A stretch of DNA of 64,000 nt. It comes from Candidatus Nitrosocosmicus oleophilus (GTDB taxonomy: Archaea; Thermoproteota; Nitrososphaeria; Nitrososphaerales; Nitrososphaeraceae). Positions within the stretch are counted from its first letter, which is position 1. Every line of letters starts with the position of its first letter. A program made the position numbers and the translations under genes. The stretch is taken from the NCBI RefSeq assembly GCF_000802205.1, contig NZ_CP012850.1:2356001-2420000 (forward strand), written 5' to 3'. Positions 1 to 10,100 of this stretch are shown here, one piece after another. The notes below the pieces were generated by a model that did no database searches, was not told the origin of the DNA, and worked only from the letters and a program-made list of their open reading frames with translations.

Positions 1-399
1 TTTTGGATTTAGTGCGAAATTAGTATGGATGGTTAAAATACAAGGAACCCCATATTTTTTGGAAGATCTTATGGCCAGCCATGACGTTGGATAGTGCTGA
101 CCATGTGTATGTACCAGGTCAAAATTTCCATTCTTTATTATTTTATCGATTCGCATACCCAGGTCTACCGGAAAACTAAAATTTTTTAGCGTAGAATACG
201 GCCAGGGCAATAAGTACAACGAAGGAATTTTGATCAATTTGTTAATATCGTTTGCATTATTTCTCTCAGTAATTTTATGCGGAGCTATGATAGTAACATC
301 ATGGCCATCTAATTGTAGATTCTTAGAAATGGCATATACATGGTCCGAAATTCCACCTATGTCTGGAGGGAAAAAGGGTGTAACTTGTAGAATTTTCAA
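1..399 (-). CDS. GT4 glycosyltransferase, N-terminal part (cut by window edge)
   Basis: Reading the minus strand from a TTG at 399 gives an open frame of 133 codons that runs off the left edge. The N-terminus reads MKILQVTPFFPPDIGGISDH, the classic beta-strand plus Gly-rich loop that opens GT-B glycosyltransferases of family 4; further on come a 'VHTHGQ' and a 'LTIHTNF' segment, also typical of the acceptor-binding half of GT4 enzymes. No ATG is available, so the TTG is chosen because it sits right before the conserved first strand. It would transfer a sugar from a nucleotide or lipid donor on the cytoplasmic face. It is the last member seen of a minus-strand series with the genes up to 9,889, which suggests surface glycan or protein glycosylation work. 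The donor-binding half lies outside the window. Family is clear; substrate is unknown. Confidence 0.85.
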   Translation of the reverse strand, partial: MKILQVTPFFPPDIGGISDHVYAISKNLQLDGHDVTIIAPHKITERNNANDINKLIKIPSLYLLPWPYSTLKNFSFPVDLGMRIDKIIKNGNFDLVHTHGQHYPTSWLAIRSSKKYGVPCILTIHTNFALNPK

Positions 400-505
400 A
401 ATAAACAATTAATTTAGAATACCAGACAGATTTATGGCTTATGTTGGTAACAACACAGTCAAATCTTGCAAGTCCCCAGAATATGTTTGGTTGAGAAAGA
501 TAAAA

Positions 506-2350
506 TTATTGGCCAGGATAAAAATGAAAATTCATTACTGTCCTTACTGATACTGTGATCAAACTAATACAAATGAACAGGAGTAAAAGATTTCCGTTGT
601 ACCTTATTATTCTTGAAAGTCCTATGGCAGCGGGGATCTGTAATGGTATTTCATAAATTAGCCTGGTCAAAATTTCCGTTTCCCCAAATAATATGGGAAA
701 TAAGGTCAGAGAAGAAAAAATGAGGAAGAAGATAGTCCCTGTTTCCCTTGTCGAGCAATATATAATCCAATAGACTACAAGTGAGAGTATTATAGGATTC
801 CCAATTTGGCCAGCCATGTATATTTGGGTGGTGTCAACCAAGTTGTGCCAAATTGTATAAATATCATTAACGCCGAGTCCTTGATTGTTCGCAAATGTGA
901 AATTTTCAGTAACTCCAGAGTTATTAGTTAAAATCATTTTCGAAGTATCTATGGCTATAGATGGAATAAGCGCCAAAAATAGGAAGAGAATGAGTTTTCT
1001 CTGTTTACTATGGGAAAAAAGTAATGTTGTAAGGAAAATTAACAGAACAAGACAAAAAATGGTCCATGTAGGAGCATGACTAAAATGCACAAGAACTAAT
1101 AACAATGAAAAAATTACTATGTAGCGAATTGATTTTTTCCTTAGTGATTTAAACAAGAAATATATGGCCAGGTAACCGAAAATTAGAGAAAACCAATTTG
1201 CATATAGTCCAGCATAAATCCCAATAAGAACTTGGAAAGGTATTGTAAATAATGCAGCTATTAATGCAGTCCTATAACTTGAAGTCAGTTCTACAGTAAG
1301 GAAATAGACGCTAAGTATAAGTAAAGGTCCTAACAGTAGAGGTAATAGTTCTAAAGTGGTACCATAGCCATTGGTATTTAGTATGTTAGAAATAGAATAG
1401 AAAACTAGCAGGGAAACAGCCCTATCTCCGCTTGACTGGTTATGAAATACTTGATAAAGAATTTCAGGAATCGAAGTTGACTCAGATTGAGTGTTGTTTA
1501 AAAATCTAATGTAATCAAGCGTATCATCACCAATAAACTGTGCGTCTGGATTTATTGTTATTAAATGAGGGATCAAAGAAATACTGGTCGAAATACAGAT
1601 AATGATAAGCAGATAAATTACCCTATCCTTAAGGTTTGGTTGTGGACCAGAAATACAAAATTGCTTCGCCTGATCTTGATGAGGATCAATATGAGGTCTA
1701 AATATTTTTGAGATTGCCATCTTTATTGGAATAGCTAAAGCGATGAGGAATAACATAATCGGCGTAAGAACTGTAAATAACAAATAACCATAATAAAAAA
1801 AGTTCATTGGCGGAAATAACAAATCTGGGTCAAATACTAATGGAATGGTAATAGCCAGACTGAGGAGCGCTAAAGCAATACCCATGATCGAGATATAATT
1901 AATGCAAAGTTTTTCATCTATTAGTAACAAATTTCTTTTTGAAATCCGGTTGAATATAATAAGGGATACGATTGATGGTGGGATTATTAGAGATAGATAC
2001 GTGATAAAGGTTGATAAATTGAGTACAATGCACGTCAAAACTAATATATAAAGTGGAATCCACATTTTCAAAGGATTTTTACTTCTTATGACTAAAGTGA
2101 ACCAAGCTGCAGAACAAATTATGATAATCAAGGAATCCACATAATCGGAAAAAAAATGCTTGTCTACAAAGGGAGTAGAATATGTTACCCGATCTAAAAG
2201 TGGATAGATGGTCGGGCCGAAATAAGACCCCATGTTTAGAATAAAAAAATACAAAACTATCGAAAGGATAGTTGAACTCAGTACGACTCTGACAGCCGTA
2301 GTCTTCTCTAAGCGCCGAAAGGGGTTAACATAATATTCAATTTTGGTCAC
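506..2350 (-). CDS. Multi-pass membrane protein, possible GT-C-like glycosyltransferase
   Basis: This 614-residue protein is almost entirely hydrophobic, with roughly a dozen membrane segments interrupted by short polar loops. An extracytoplasmic loop around residues 270-310 ('IGDDTLDYIRFLNN') has the acidic pair often seen in the first outer loop of dolichyl-phosphate-sugar-dependent (GT-C) enzymes; this resemblance is suggestive only. The C-terminus ends shortly after the last membrane helix. It lies between a GT4 glycosyltransferase and a second giant membrane protein on the same strand, so a role in assembling or transferring surface glycans is a reasonable inference from context. No catalytic motif that proves this was recognised. 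It could also be an uncharacterised envelope protein without enzyme activity. Confidence 0.75.
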   Translation of the reverse strand: MTKIEYYVNPFRRLEKTTAVRVVLSSTILSIVLYFFILNMGSYFGPTIYPLLDRVTYSTPFVDKHFFSDYVDSLIIIICSAAWFTLVIRSKNPLKMWIPLYILVLTCIVLNLSTFITYLSLIIPPSIVSLIIFNRISKRNLLLIDEKLCINYISIMGIALALLSLAITIPLVFDPDLLFPPMNFFYYGYLLFTVLTPIMLFLIALAIPIKMAISKIFRPHIDPHQDQAKQFCISGPQPNLKDRVIYLLIIICISTSISLIPHLITINPDAQFIGDDTLDYIRFLNNTQSESTSIPEILYQVFHNQSSGDRAVSLLVFYSISNILNTNGYGTTLELLPLLLGPLLILSVYFLTVELTSSYRTALIAALFTIPFQVLIGIYAGLYANWFSLIFGYLAIYFLFKSLRKKSIRYIVIFSLLLVLVHFSHAPTWTIFCLVLLIFLTTLLFSHSKQRKLILFLFLALIPSIAIDTSKMILTNNSGVTENFTFANNQGLGVNDIYTIWHNLVDTTQIYMAGQIGNPIILSLVVYWIIYCSTRETGTIFFLIFSSLTLFPILFGETEILTRLIYEIPLQIPAAIGLSRIIRYNGNLLLLFICISLITVSVRTVMNFHFYPGQ

Positions 2351-2484
2351 TATTTACTAATTACATAATACACTTATCTTTAAATCTTGGTTAATTATGA
2401 TATCTTACAAATTTCTAGCCACGATTTGAATAATGCTATCGTGACATACCAATCTTATCCTTGCTTGATACAGAAACAGATGAA

Positions 2485-5400
2485 TCATCTTAATCTCCTT
2501 TGAGTCAATCTTTTGACAAGGTAGATTGAGAGGATAATAGACGTCAGAGCGATCAGCACGTAAACCGAAATCGAATCCGAAGAAAGAAAGTTAAAAGTCG
2601 TTTTAAGAAAATCCGCATCAGTATATAACTTAGACGAAGGGATCTTTTGCATTTCCCCATGTGCCTTAAAATTAGAAACTAATGTGTATAAATCGGATAG
2701 CTCTGAAGTGAATGAGACTGTTCCATTTAACATGCGGTCTTGTTTAGCGTTTATGAACTTTCCAAAATAAAAATCTTTGATAAAGATGTCTCCATTGATT
2801 TGCACAACAGGATGATTGACATACATTCCTATCTGCTGATCATTTAAATCAATTTTTGATATATTAGGAAATTCAAAATATTTGCCGTTAGAAACTCCTG
2901 TTATTGTAGAATTCTCAGGTATGATAGACACTGAAGAATCGTTAGAACCTTCGAATTGGATATTATTATACAAGCCCCTTCCATTACCTAATCTAAATTC
3001 ATCATTTCCCAGGACAGATACAGTATCGTAATCAGTGATTGATAAATCAGTAATATTGTTGAGCTTGTAAGAATTGTGGTTTTGTTCTAAAATAACTTCT
3101 GGATATGAATCATTTAACAAAATTACGGATGTTGAATTTATCACGATATTTCCTCGTCCCTTTATTTCTTGAAAAACATTTAGTCCATTTAGATCTATTG
3201 ATGGTTTGGTTGAATTCTCTAAAGGTAAGACACTCGAAATTTCTCTAATGACCTCCGAAAAGTCTTGTGATGAGATAGAATTGGTCAGATATTTAGTCAG
3301 AGTAGGATATATATCGAAATATGTTATCTTACCTTTGCCGATATGTTTTTCAAATACAGGGACTACGACTTTAGTGTTATTGATGGTTATAATAGACTTG
3401 ATGACATTGCCACCAAATATTGAAATCAAATCCTTGCTTTCTAAATCATTTTCAATCGAGTCATTATATTGAAGATTCATAGGCCTACCATTGCCACCAA
3501 ATATTGAAATCAAATCCTTGCTTTCTAAATCATTTTCAATCGAGTCATTATATTGAAGATTCATAGGCCTACCATTGCCACCAAATATTGAAATCAAATC
3601 CTTGCTTTCTAAATCATTTTCAATCGAGTCATTATATTGAAGATTCATAGGCCTACCATTGCCACCAAATATTGAAATCAAATCCTTGCTTTCTAAATCA
3701 TTTTCAATCGAGTCATTATATTGAAGATTCATAGGCCTACCATTGCCACCAAATATTGAAATCAAATCCTTGCTTTCTAAATCATTTTCAATCGAATTAA
3801 ATTCAACAGTATTATTGAGTAATTTGACTAGGGTACCATAGTCATAAGTGTTAAATATATATAAATTCCCCCCATTATTGAGATATTCCAGATATCTTTT
3901 TATCTTTGATTCTTTGAACATGCTAGAGTCTTTTCGACCATAGTCCTTAAAGTCTAAGTCCTTTACTCCATTGTACTCTAATCCTACGTAACCATTTTTA
4001 CCTAATGATTTATCATTAAATAAATGATATTTTGTACCATTTATGACCAAATAATGTGAACCATTTTGAATAATTAATTTCAATTCATAAAGAGATCCTG
4101 GGTTCCACTTTAAATTGGTCTTTACTCCGGGCCAAATAAATTCACCGCTCCGTTGACCATTCTCCACCTTATAAGAATTAACATAAATATCATCCTCCAA
4201 AAAATTGATACCTGTATATCTATAATTTCTATTATCCACAAATGAATAAATTAAGGAAACATAATTCGAGATATTCTTATTTAGACTATTAACATGGAAG
4301 GAAGTAGATAACTCAGTTAAATTTTCAGTGACTGGTTTTCTTATTATTATATTTTCGACCGCATTTGTATTTGTGCCCCCATGCAAGCTCTCCCCTGAAT
4401 AACTCCAATATCCTGAAATAACATTCCACTTATTCGAATAATTGTCAAGAGTAAAATTGTCAATGCTATGTGAAGAGAAATCAGGATCGTAACTTAACAG
4501 AATATTTTTTCCTTTAAACATTTGTGGATCTTGATCCAATTTTTCTGTATAGCTAAGATTACCCTTCTTGTTAAATATTTCATTTAGATACAACCACTGA
4601 TCATCCGAGAAAATAGTAGGATTAACAAGAGTTAGATTTGAATTCAATACGGGAGATGAACCCTTTGTGACATTAAATATCGTAACCACCCCGTTCGTGT
4701 AAATGATGGGTAATTTTGCAAGTAGATGACTTGACAGCCAGTCATCAGGAGATTGCTTTAGCAGAAAAGCATCTCTCTGGTGAAGATATAGATAACCATG
4801 ATCAAAACCATTTACAGAGAAGGAAAGCAGAGGAATGTTGGGATACAAAGCAGAGGTTATAATCTGCGGTATAGGAAAATTGTATGCAGGAGCAGTAAAA
4901 ACCATCAGCTCTCTTGACTGCGAAGTAGGAGCTATGACAAATGAGTATTTATCTTTACTCAATAATTCTCTAAGATAGTCAATAGCTTCTAATTCCTTTT
5001 CACTGATTTTCATACTATGAATATAGATATTCCAAAATTCAACTTGGAGCATTAATGAAGAGAATCCTAAAAGTACTAGTAACGAAATTGTAAATGCAAG
5101 AAGAGCGACGTATGGCAATCCCTTATCTCTAAATGACAAATAGTCACTAAGTTTGATCAAAGGTATAGGGGCGACTAGAGATGCGAAGAGGAAAGCAATC
5201 ATGATCAATCTCTGCTCATAGTAACCCGTAATTATCAGATTACTATTCAAAACGGAAATAACTTTGCCTATCAGGAACATGGTTAATATCATTAGTAAAA
5301 TGATTGTAAACCCGGATCTTTTTTCCTTAGACGAGTTCGAATAATGGTTTAAACTCAATATTGCCATTATTCCTACCACCCCAAATGCTATAGGGTAAAT

Positions 5401-7089
5401 GAACCAGGGTATGTAACCAGTTTCATTCACTGAAGATATATCAATAGAGTCAGTTGAAAGCCAGATTACTATGCTAACAATGTATATAAGGATGAGTGAC
5501 CACATCAACAAACTATAGAATCTATACTTTAGAGTGATATCCTTTATCGAAACTAACCTTTTTCTTAATTTTGGGGTAGTTCTATTTAGCTTTTGAATCA
5601 GGATGTCCGATATCTTGACTCTGTAAATGAATGCGAAGGTTAGCAGTAAGGGCATTGTGAAAAATATTAAAGATATTATACTAAATTGAGGAAATCGAAA
5701 ATCTCCTGTCATAACAACTGTTTCGGTTATCAAAAAAATGTCAGTTATAACGGTTCCTATTATACATCCTAACAATAGTCTTTCTAAATTCAATAATCTA
5801 GATGTAGTAGCAAAAGACAAGACAAAAATAAAGATCAAAAATGCTAATCCTTCCGATACATGAATTAAGTTTAAGGATAGGGTCAGTATGGAAACCATCC
5901 CAATAAATCTAAATCTTGATTGATCTCCAATTCTTAACAAGAGGAATAAGGCGATTAAAATTATGAAGGAAATTGACATGGGTGTAAAATAATGAAATGG
6001 TTGTAGAAAGATCGAACCTCCGAGCGCCTTTTCACCAACTAATTGGAATAAATCAAGATTGGTAGGATGTCCAGCTACTTTCAATGATAGAAAGTATAAG
6101 AATGTAAAATTGCTAAAAAATGAATATACAATTACTGACAGGGATGGAATCCTGTTATCAATCGTTGTAAGATATCTCTTGGACAGGGTATAAACTGACA
6201 AGGGTAGGACTAAGTTTATCACAATTTGAATAGATTGAATATCGGTAATCTTTTGACCAAGCCCCGAGAGGGTATGTAATGATGCACCGAACGCGTGGAA
6301 TAACAAATAATTAAATCCACTATATAAGTCGGGTGATTTTGATAAAATAATGAAGTTATGAAAATGCCTTGTAATATCCACATCTCTCATCATCGTTGCT
6401 TGTGGGTATAAAAGCCAGAATACAAAGCAAAAGAGGGTTACAGAAATCAGTATAGCATATATATCTTTGCCGTTAGATAGTGAGGAAATACTCAGGTCAA
6501 TCGACGTCAGTTTTCTTTGTTTTATGACAAAAATGATTCCAAGAATAATAAAAATTGAGCAAAGAAAAATAATTCGTGCATGTTCCTCTATGGGTAATAA
6601 GCCAAGGAGAGAAAACCCAGAAACAACAAAACTTATGATAACAGAAAAAAGTATTATTTCAAGCAAGGAAAGACTTTTTGAAATCCCGCTTAATCTAACG
6701 ATTGCATATCCTGGTAAAAAAGATACGCATGAAAAAGCCATGATCAATTGAATGTATTTTTGTTCGTAGTTTATGGAATTGAGAACTAAAATACAAATTG
6801 GAAATATAATGAGGAGTAGACCTAAAAATCTGTCAATATTGTTACTCTTATAGTTAGTTAGTGATTTTCTACTGACTCGGAAGAAGCGATGTAGTAAAAA
6901 TATATTTTCTGAGGTAGAATTTCTTAAGATAAAATAAACCAAGATAATAATTGACATTTCAAATACAAAAAAAGGATATTTTATCCATGATTCGATCAAC
7001 CATAGAGTGAATGCAGAAAATAAAACTGCAATTAGTGTAACGATTACAAAATCTTTTTTCTGAAATTTCTCGTCTATGGCTATATTCAT
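2485..7089 (-). CDS. Giant membrane-anchored envelope protein with laminin-G-like domain and tandem repeat
   Basis: The 1,534-residue product has three parts. Residues about 14-725 form many membrane helices. A long outer region follows, containing a laminin-G/concanavalin-like beta domain at about 885-1045 (motifs 'SGYWSYSGESLHGG', 'WPGVKTNLKWNPG', 'INGTKYHLF'), and then a segment beginning 'NNGGNLYIFNTYDYG' that resembles a class I glutamine-amidotransferase-like fold. This segment is interrupted by 4.6 exact copies of a 28-residue repeat (about 1099-1228). The outer part ends in a single membrane helix (about 1505-1525) and an Arg-rich tail. Many N-x-S/T sites fit an exposed glycoprotein. 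It lies 16 bases downstream of a GT4 gene, so the two are probably co-transcribed. The laminin-G-like part closely resembles the secreted protein at 16,203-17,321. Exact function is unknown; an envelope polysaccharide or glycosylation role is inferred from neighbours. Confidence 0.85.
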   Translation of the reverse strand: MNIAIDEKFQKKDFVIVTLIAVLFSAFTLWLIESWIKYPFFVFEMSIIILVYFILRNSTSENIFLLHRFFRVSRKSLTNYKSNNIDRFLGLLLIIFPICILVLNSINYEQKYIQLIMAFSCVSFLPGYAIVRLSGISKSLSLLEIILFSVIISFVVSGFSLLGLLPIEEHARIIFLCSIFIILGIIFVIKQRKLTSIDLSISSLSNGKDIYAILISVTLFCFVFWLLYPQATMMRDVDITRHFHNFIILSKSPDLYSGFNYLLFHAFGASLHTLSGLGQKITDIQSIQIVINLVLPLSVYTLSKRYLTTIDNRIPSLSVIVYSFFSNFTFLYFLSLKVAGHPTNLDLFQLVGEKALGGSIFLQPFHYFTPMSISFIILIALFLLLRIGDQSRFRFIGMVSILTLSLNLIHVSEGLAFLIFIFVLSFATTSRLLNLERLLLGCIIGTVITDIFLITETVVMTGDFRFPQFSIISLIFFTMPLLLTFAFIYRVKISDILIQKLNRTTPKLRKRLVSIKDITLKYRFYSLLMWSLILIYIVSIVIWLSTDSIDISSVNETGYIPWFIYPIAFGVVGIMAILSLNHYSNSSKEKRSGFTIILLMILTMFLIGKVISVLNSNLIITGYYEQRLIMIAFLFASLVAPIPLIKLSDYLSFRDKGLPYVALLAFTISLLVLLGFSSLMLQVEFWNIYIHSMKISEKELEAIDYLRELLSKDKYSFVIAPTSQSRELMVFTAPAYNFPIPQIITSALYPNIPLLSFSVNGFDHGYLYLHQRDAFLLKQSPDDWLSSHLLAKLPIIYTNGVVTIFNVTKGSSPVLNSNLTLVNPTIFSDDQWLYLNEIFNKKGNLSYTEKLDQDPQMFKGKNILLSYDPDFSSHSIDNFTLDNYSNKWNVISGYWSYSGESLHGGTNTNAVENIIIRKPVTENLTELSTSFHVNSLNKNISNYVSLIYSFVDNRNYRYTGINFLEDDIYVNSYKVENGQRSGEFIWPGVKTNLKWNPGSLYELKLIIQNGSHYLVINGTKYHLFNDKSLGKNGYVGLEYNGVKDLDFKDYGRKDSSMFKESKIKRYLEYLNNGGNLYIFNTYDYGTLVKLLNNTVEFNSIENDLESKDLISIFGGNGRPMNLQYNDSIENDLESKDLISIFGGNGRPMNLQYNDSIENDLESKDLISIFGGNGRPMNLQYNDSIENDLESKDLISIFGGNGRPMNLQYNDSIENDLESKDLISIFGGNVIKSIITINNTKVVVPVFEKHIGKGKITYFDIYPTLTKYLTNSISSQDFSEVIREISSVLPLENSTKPSIDLNGLNVFQEIKGRGNIVINSTSVILLNDSYPEVILEQNHNSYKLNNITDLSITDYDTVSVLGNDEFRLGNGRGLYNNIQFEGSNDSSVSIIPENSTITGVSNGKYFEFPNISKIDLNDQQIGMYVNHPVVQINGDIFIKDFYFGKFINAKQDRMLNGTVSFTSELSDLYTLVSNFKAHGEMQKIPSSKLYTDADFLKTTFNFLSSDSISVYVLIALTSIILSIYLVKRLTQRRLR
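3406..3795 (-). repeat. 84-bp exact tandem repeat, 4.6 copies, in frame
   Basis: Four full units plus a 54-base partial unit follow one another with a period of exactly 84 bases (starts at 3406, 3490, 3574, 3658 and 3742). Aligning them by eye shows no base differences between units until the array ends at 3795. Eighty-four bases is 28 codons, so gain or loss of units keeps the reading frame of the surrounding membrane protein. Each unit encodes an acidic stretch, 'SIENDLESKDLISIFGGN', followed by 'GRPMNLQYND'. Perfect identity, even at silent positions, points to recent expansion. Confidence 0.97.
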
Positions 7090-7105
7090 CTTTTATCAAT
7101 CAAAA

Positions 7106-8314
7106 TTATCTTTTTTCTGTAACTAGGTTCATCAATTCATTAGCCAACTTTTCGCTATCAAATCTTTCCTTTATAAGGGAGATGCCTCTAGTACTAGCGT
7201 TGGTAACAAAATGACGATCCCAGAATACTGTGTATATGTTCTCCGAAAGCATTTGCACATTTTCTGGAGGGGATATCAGTCCAATCTGATTTTCTTCTAT
7301 AAATCTACCAAGTAACGAAGTCCTATATGTAGTGGCCAAAATTGGAATTCCGCAAGACAAATACTCAAGAGCCTTAACTGGCATAGCATTATTTAGAAAA
7401 ACATGATTCTCATGATAAGGAATCACTCCTACGTCTGAAGCAGATACGATATCAGCTACATCTGATCGGTTATTTTTTTTCCCTAAATATTTTACATTTT
7501 CACTGATACCCAAATTCTCAGCAAGATTCATGATGTTATCTATATCAGAACCGCCACCAATCAATATGAGCTTCAAAGTTGGAATTTTTGGCAAAAGGAT
7601 TTTCATTGCATGAACTATTACCTCAATTTTATAATACTCTCCCAATAGACCGCTATGAATTAAAACAAAATCCTTAGTATCTAATCCAACCTTCTTTCTT
7701 ATGGAATTCTTATTTTTAATATTAGGCTTAAAAATTTTAGTATTGGCCCCATTTGAAATAACTCGATTATTTGTTACACCTCTCAAAGAAAGTTTATTCG
7801 ATACGGACTCTGTAACTGTAATTACGAGATTACTTTTCTTATAACATTTAGTCATAATTGTTTTCAATATTTTATACATGAATGTGAACACTTTGGCTTG
7901 TGAATTTGATATGGCATAGTCCTCCCATTCATCGCGGTAGTCAAAAAAAATTCGTTTGGTCCGTACTAGCTTTGCCAAAATAAAGGCCCCCAACGAAGCT
8001 TCTCCCGGCGGTACTGAAATTATCACTATATCAGGTTTTGCTATAACATAGGGTATCCAAGAAGTAAAGAAAAGTGAAAATAAATTAAAGACAAGGGTCA
8101 ACGGCGTTAGATTTAATATTAGCGGAACATAATTAATTATCTTAATACCATTCCAATATCTTGATCCTGGTTTTCCTCCTCTCGTAGGATCAAAGATGCA
8201 TGAGACTGTTACACTGTTTCCCATTCGCCTCAGATAGTCGGCATTATATTCTACCCTTGTTGATGCAATTCCGGGCCCAGAATTTTGAAGCGAAAGTATA
8301 AACAATATATTCAT
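7106..8314 (-). CDS. GT4 family glycosyltransferase
   Basis: A 402-residue GT-B enzyme. The N-terminal half begins 'MNILFILSLQNSGPGIASTR' and includes 'FDYRDEW', a pattern common in GT4 enzymes that act on lipid-linked acceptors. The C-terminal donor half has 'LIHSGLLGEYY', 'LILIGGGSDI' and the late 'LEYLSCGIPILAT' segment that carries the nucleotide-sugar-contacting Glu in this family. No signal peptide or clear membrane anchor is seen, so it should act at the inner face of the membrane. The following gene starts only 16 bases after this stop, implying an operon with the giant membrane protein. Family assignment is firm; the sugar and acceptor cannot be read from the sequence. Confidence 0.93.
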   Translation of the reverse strand: MNILFILSLQNSGPGIASTRVEYNADYLRRMGNSVTVSCIFDPTRGGKPGSRYWNGIKIINYVPLILNLTPLTLVFNLFSLFFTSWIPYVIAKPDIVIISVPPGEASLGAFILAKLVRTKRIFFDYRDEWEDYAISNSQAKVFTFMYKILKTIMTKCYKKSNLVITVTESVSNKLSLRGVTNNRVISNGANTKIFKPNIKNKNSIRKKVGLDTKDFVLIHSGLLGEYYKIEVIVHAMKILLPKIPTLKLILIGGGSDIDNIMNLAENLGISENVKYLGKKNNRSDVADIVSASDVGVIPYHENHVFLNNAMPVKALEYLSCGIPILATTYRTSLLGRFIEENQIGLISPPENVQMLSENIYTVFWDRHFVTNASTRGISLIKERFDSEKLANELMNLVTEKR

Positions 8315-8809
8315 ATTAAATCTAGTATTTGCAATTTTCGAAATCCAAATGATCTGATTTTAGCATCTTGGATGATAATTCCATAAAGACAAAGAAATGT
8401 CATATACTTGATCATTAATATTACTTTTAGAAACATAACAGATGATTAGAAAATCCTAGTTATTTATTTATTTCTTCTATGAAAGGCTATGAATATCTAG
8501 TTTCTAATGTATTGGAATGATGAGAATGTTTTAGTTCAATAGAAGCGAGAGGACCACTAAAGATTTCATTTGAATTAAAAGGGTTGATCTTTAATATTAG
8601 AATACAAACAAATAATTCATGAAAAACTTAATAGTTCCAGTTTTGATCTGTAATTTGAATTATGTTTTCAACTTACTGAACTTAATTTAAATCCATTAAC
8701 ATAAAAACAATAGGTACCGTAACAACCAATATTAGGTTTAGATACTCTATCTATTTTCGATCGAATTTTTTTGATGATGCCATTTTATAACAGAATTGTT
8801 AAATCAAAT
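8315..8809. other. Intergenic, no gene seen
   Basis: About 500 AT-rich bases separate two minus-strand glycosyltransferase genes. Stop codons are dense in all frames and no RNA fold, repeat or coding remnant was recognised. The promoter of the downstream glycosyltransferase operon presumably lies near 8,330-8,360. Confidence 0.6.
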
Positions 8810-9889
8810 TTAACCCAAATCAACTGACAAAATCTTGCAATAGAGTTTATGATAGGCAATCGATACTGTTTTTGACGAGTATTTTGATAATGCATTTTTT
8901 CTATTATTCAAACCTTTTTGATAGAATGATTCCGGATTAATCTTGATCTCATGAACAATAGATCTAACTGCATTGACAACATGAGTCTCATCTAATATTA
9001 CAATATAATTGTTAATAGAGTCAACCATTTCAGTTAACGCTTGCAAATTATTACAGAGGATCACATTTCCTCTCATAAGAGCGTCAACCAATGCATAAGG
9101 TTGATTGTCAAAGGTTGAAAAGTGAGCATATATATCTGAGGTTTGTAACGAATTTCCAAAATCACTTCGAAAACCCATAAATTTGATATTCGCGACCCCT
9201 CCAAACCTAGTCTTAAAATCTCTGAGATACTTCCCGTCTCCAAAAATGAAAAGTTTGATCTGCACCGTATCCTTTGAAACTTTGGTAAATGAATCACAAA
9301 GAACGTATAGGGCCGATACCTTCTCCTTTATATTAAAATTTGAAGCAGAAGTAATTATGATATCATCATCTTTAGATGTTTTTGGCTTTCTAGAAAAGCC
9401 CGTTATCTGTTCCAAGTCAAAAGGATTTGGGATTACGAATGATTTCTTAGAATCAAATTTTAGTTCGCTAAATAAATATTCGCTAGGTGATACAAGAGCA
9501 TGTGAAAATTTTCTAAAAAGTTTATCACCTACCCAAAATAAGGCATTTAAAAGCGGATGACCAGTGATGGAATTCTGTTTCAGGTAGTCACCATGATAAG
9601 TAGTTAATATCTTTTTTCCAAATAATTTTGCCAATAATATGATTGGAATTTCTGCAGGGGACATCACAACAAAGTGAACTACGTTTACTCTAGTCATTTT
9701 TGAACAAAAATCCTTCATGAGTTGTATATAACCTCGGAAAATTCCATCACGCTTATTCCAATAGATACAGTATGTTGAAGGTTCCATGGCACTAATTCCT
9801 TTTATTATCTCTTTAGAAAATCTATGAACGCCAGTTTCGTTACCCATTTCAAAACCACAAAAAATCAATATAGATAATTGTTTTTCCAA
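8810..9889 (-). CDS. GT4 family glycosyltransferase
   Basis: A 359-residue GT-B glycosyltransferase. The N-terminus 'LSILIFCGFEMGNETGVHRF' gives the first strand and Gly-containing loop; 'LTTYHGDYLKQN' and 'LVSPSEYLFSEL' are the usual acceptor-side landmarks, and 'VIPNPFDLEQI' marks the start of the donor domain. 'FIFGDGKYL' and 'ALVDALMRGNVILCNN' correspond to the conserved C-terminal segments, although the common E-x7-E pair is only partly kept (D and L in place of the usual residues), so donor handling may be atypical. It is divergent from the methyltransferase at 10,101 and belongs to the same surface-glycan neighbourhood. Substrate unknown. Confidence 0.9.
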   Translation of the reverse strand: MEKQLSILIFCGFEMGNETGVHRFSKEIIKGISAMEPSTYCIYWNKRDGIFRGYIQLMKDFCSKMTRVNVVHFVVMSPAEIPIILLAKLFGKKILTTYHGDYLKQNSITGHPLLNALFWVGDKLFRKFSHALVSPSEYLFSELKFDSKKSFVIPNPFDLEQITGFSRKPKTSKDDDIIITSASNFNIKEKVSALYVLCDSFTKVSKDTVQIKLFIFGDGKYLRDFKTRFGGVANIKFMGFRSDFGNSLQTSDIYAHFSTFDNQPYALVDALMRGNVILCNNLQALTEMVDSINNYIVILDETHVVNAVRSIVHEIKINPESFYQKGLNNRKNALSKYSSKTVSIAYHKLYCKILSVDLG

Positions 9890-10068
9890 TTTTATATAGT
9901 ACTACAGTAAATGGCGAATATATAATTTGTCCAAATGAAAAAAAGTCTCAGTTTGGTAACAACATGAAAGGCAGTAACCAAAGTAATGGACCAAAAATAT
10001 CATTACTAGGATGATGGTATAGTTGAGTTTTTCAAATACGGGACTCTCTGAATTAATAACTCAAAGGA

Positions 10069-10078
10069 CTTAAATATT
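10069..10078 (+). promoter_or_regulatory. TATA box of the methyltransferase gene
   Basis: The sequence cttaaatatt is an archaeal TATA-like element centred about 27 bases before the TTG at 10101. That distance would place the transcription start at or next to the start codon, so the message is probably leaderless, which supports the TTG start. Confidence 0.6.
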
Positions 10079-10100
10079 TGATAAAAAAATATAAAACAAC

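Noticed and set aside
230-412. Plus-strand 60-codon frame at the left edge
   Set aside because: It is the antisense of the glycosyltransferase N-terminus on the minus strand, which has clear family motifs.
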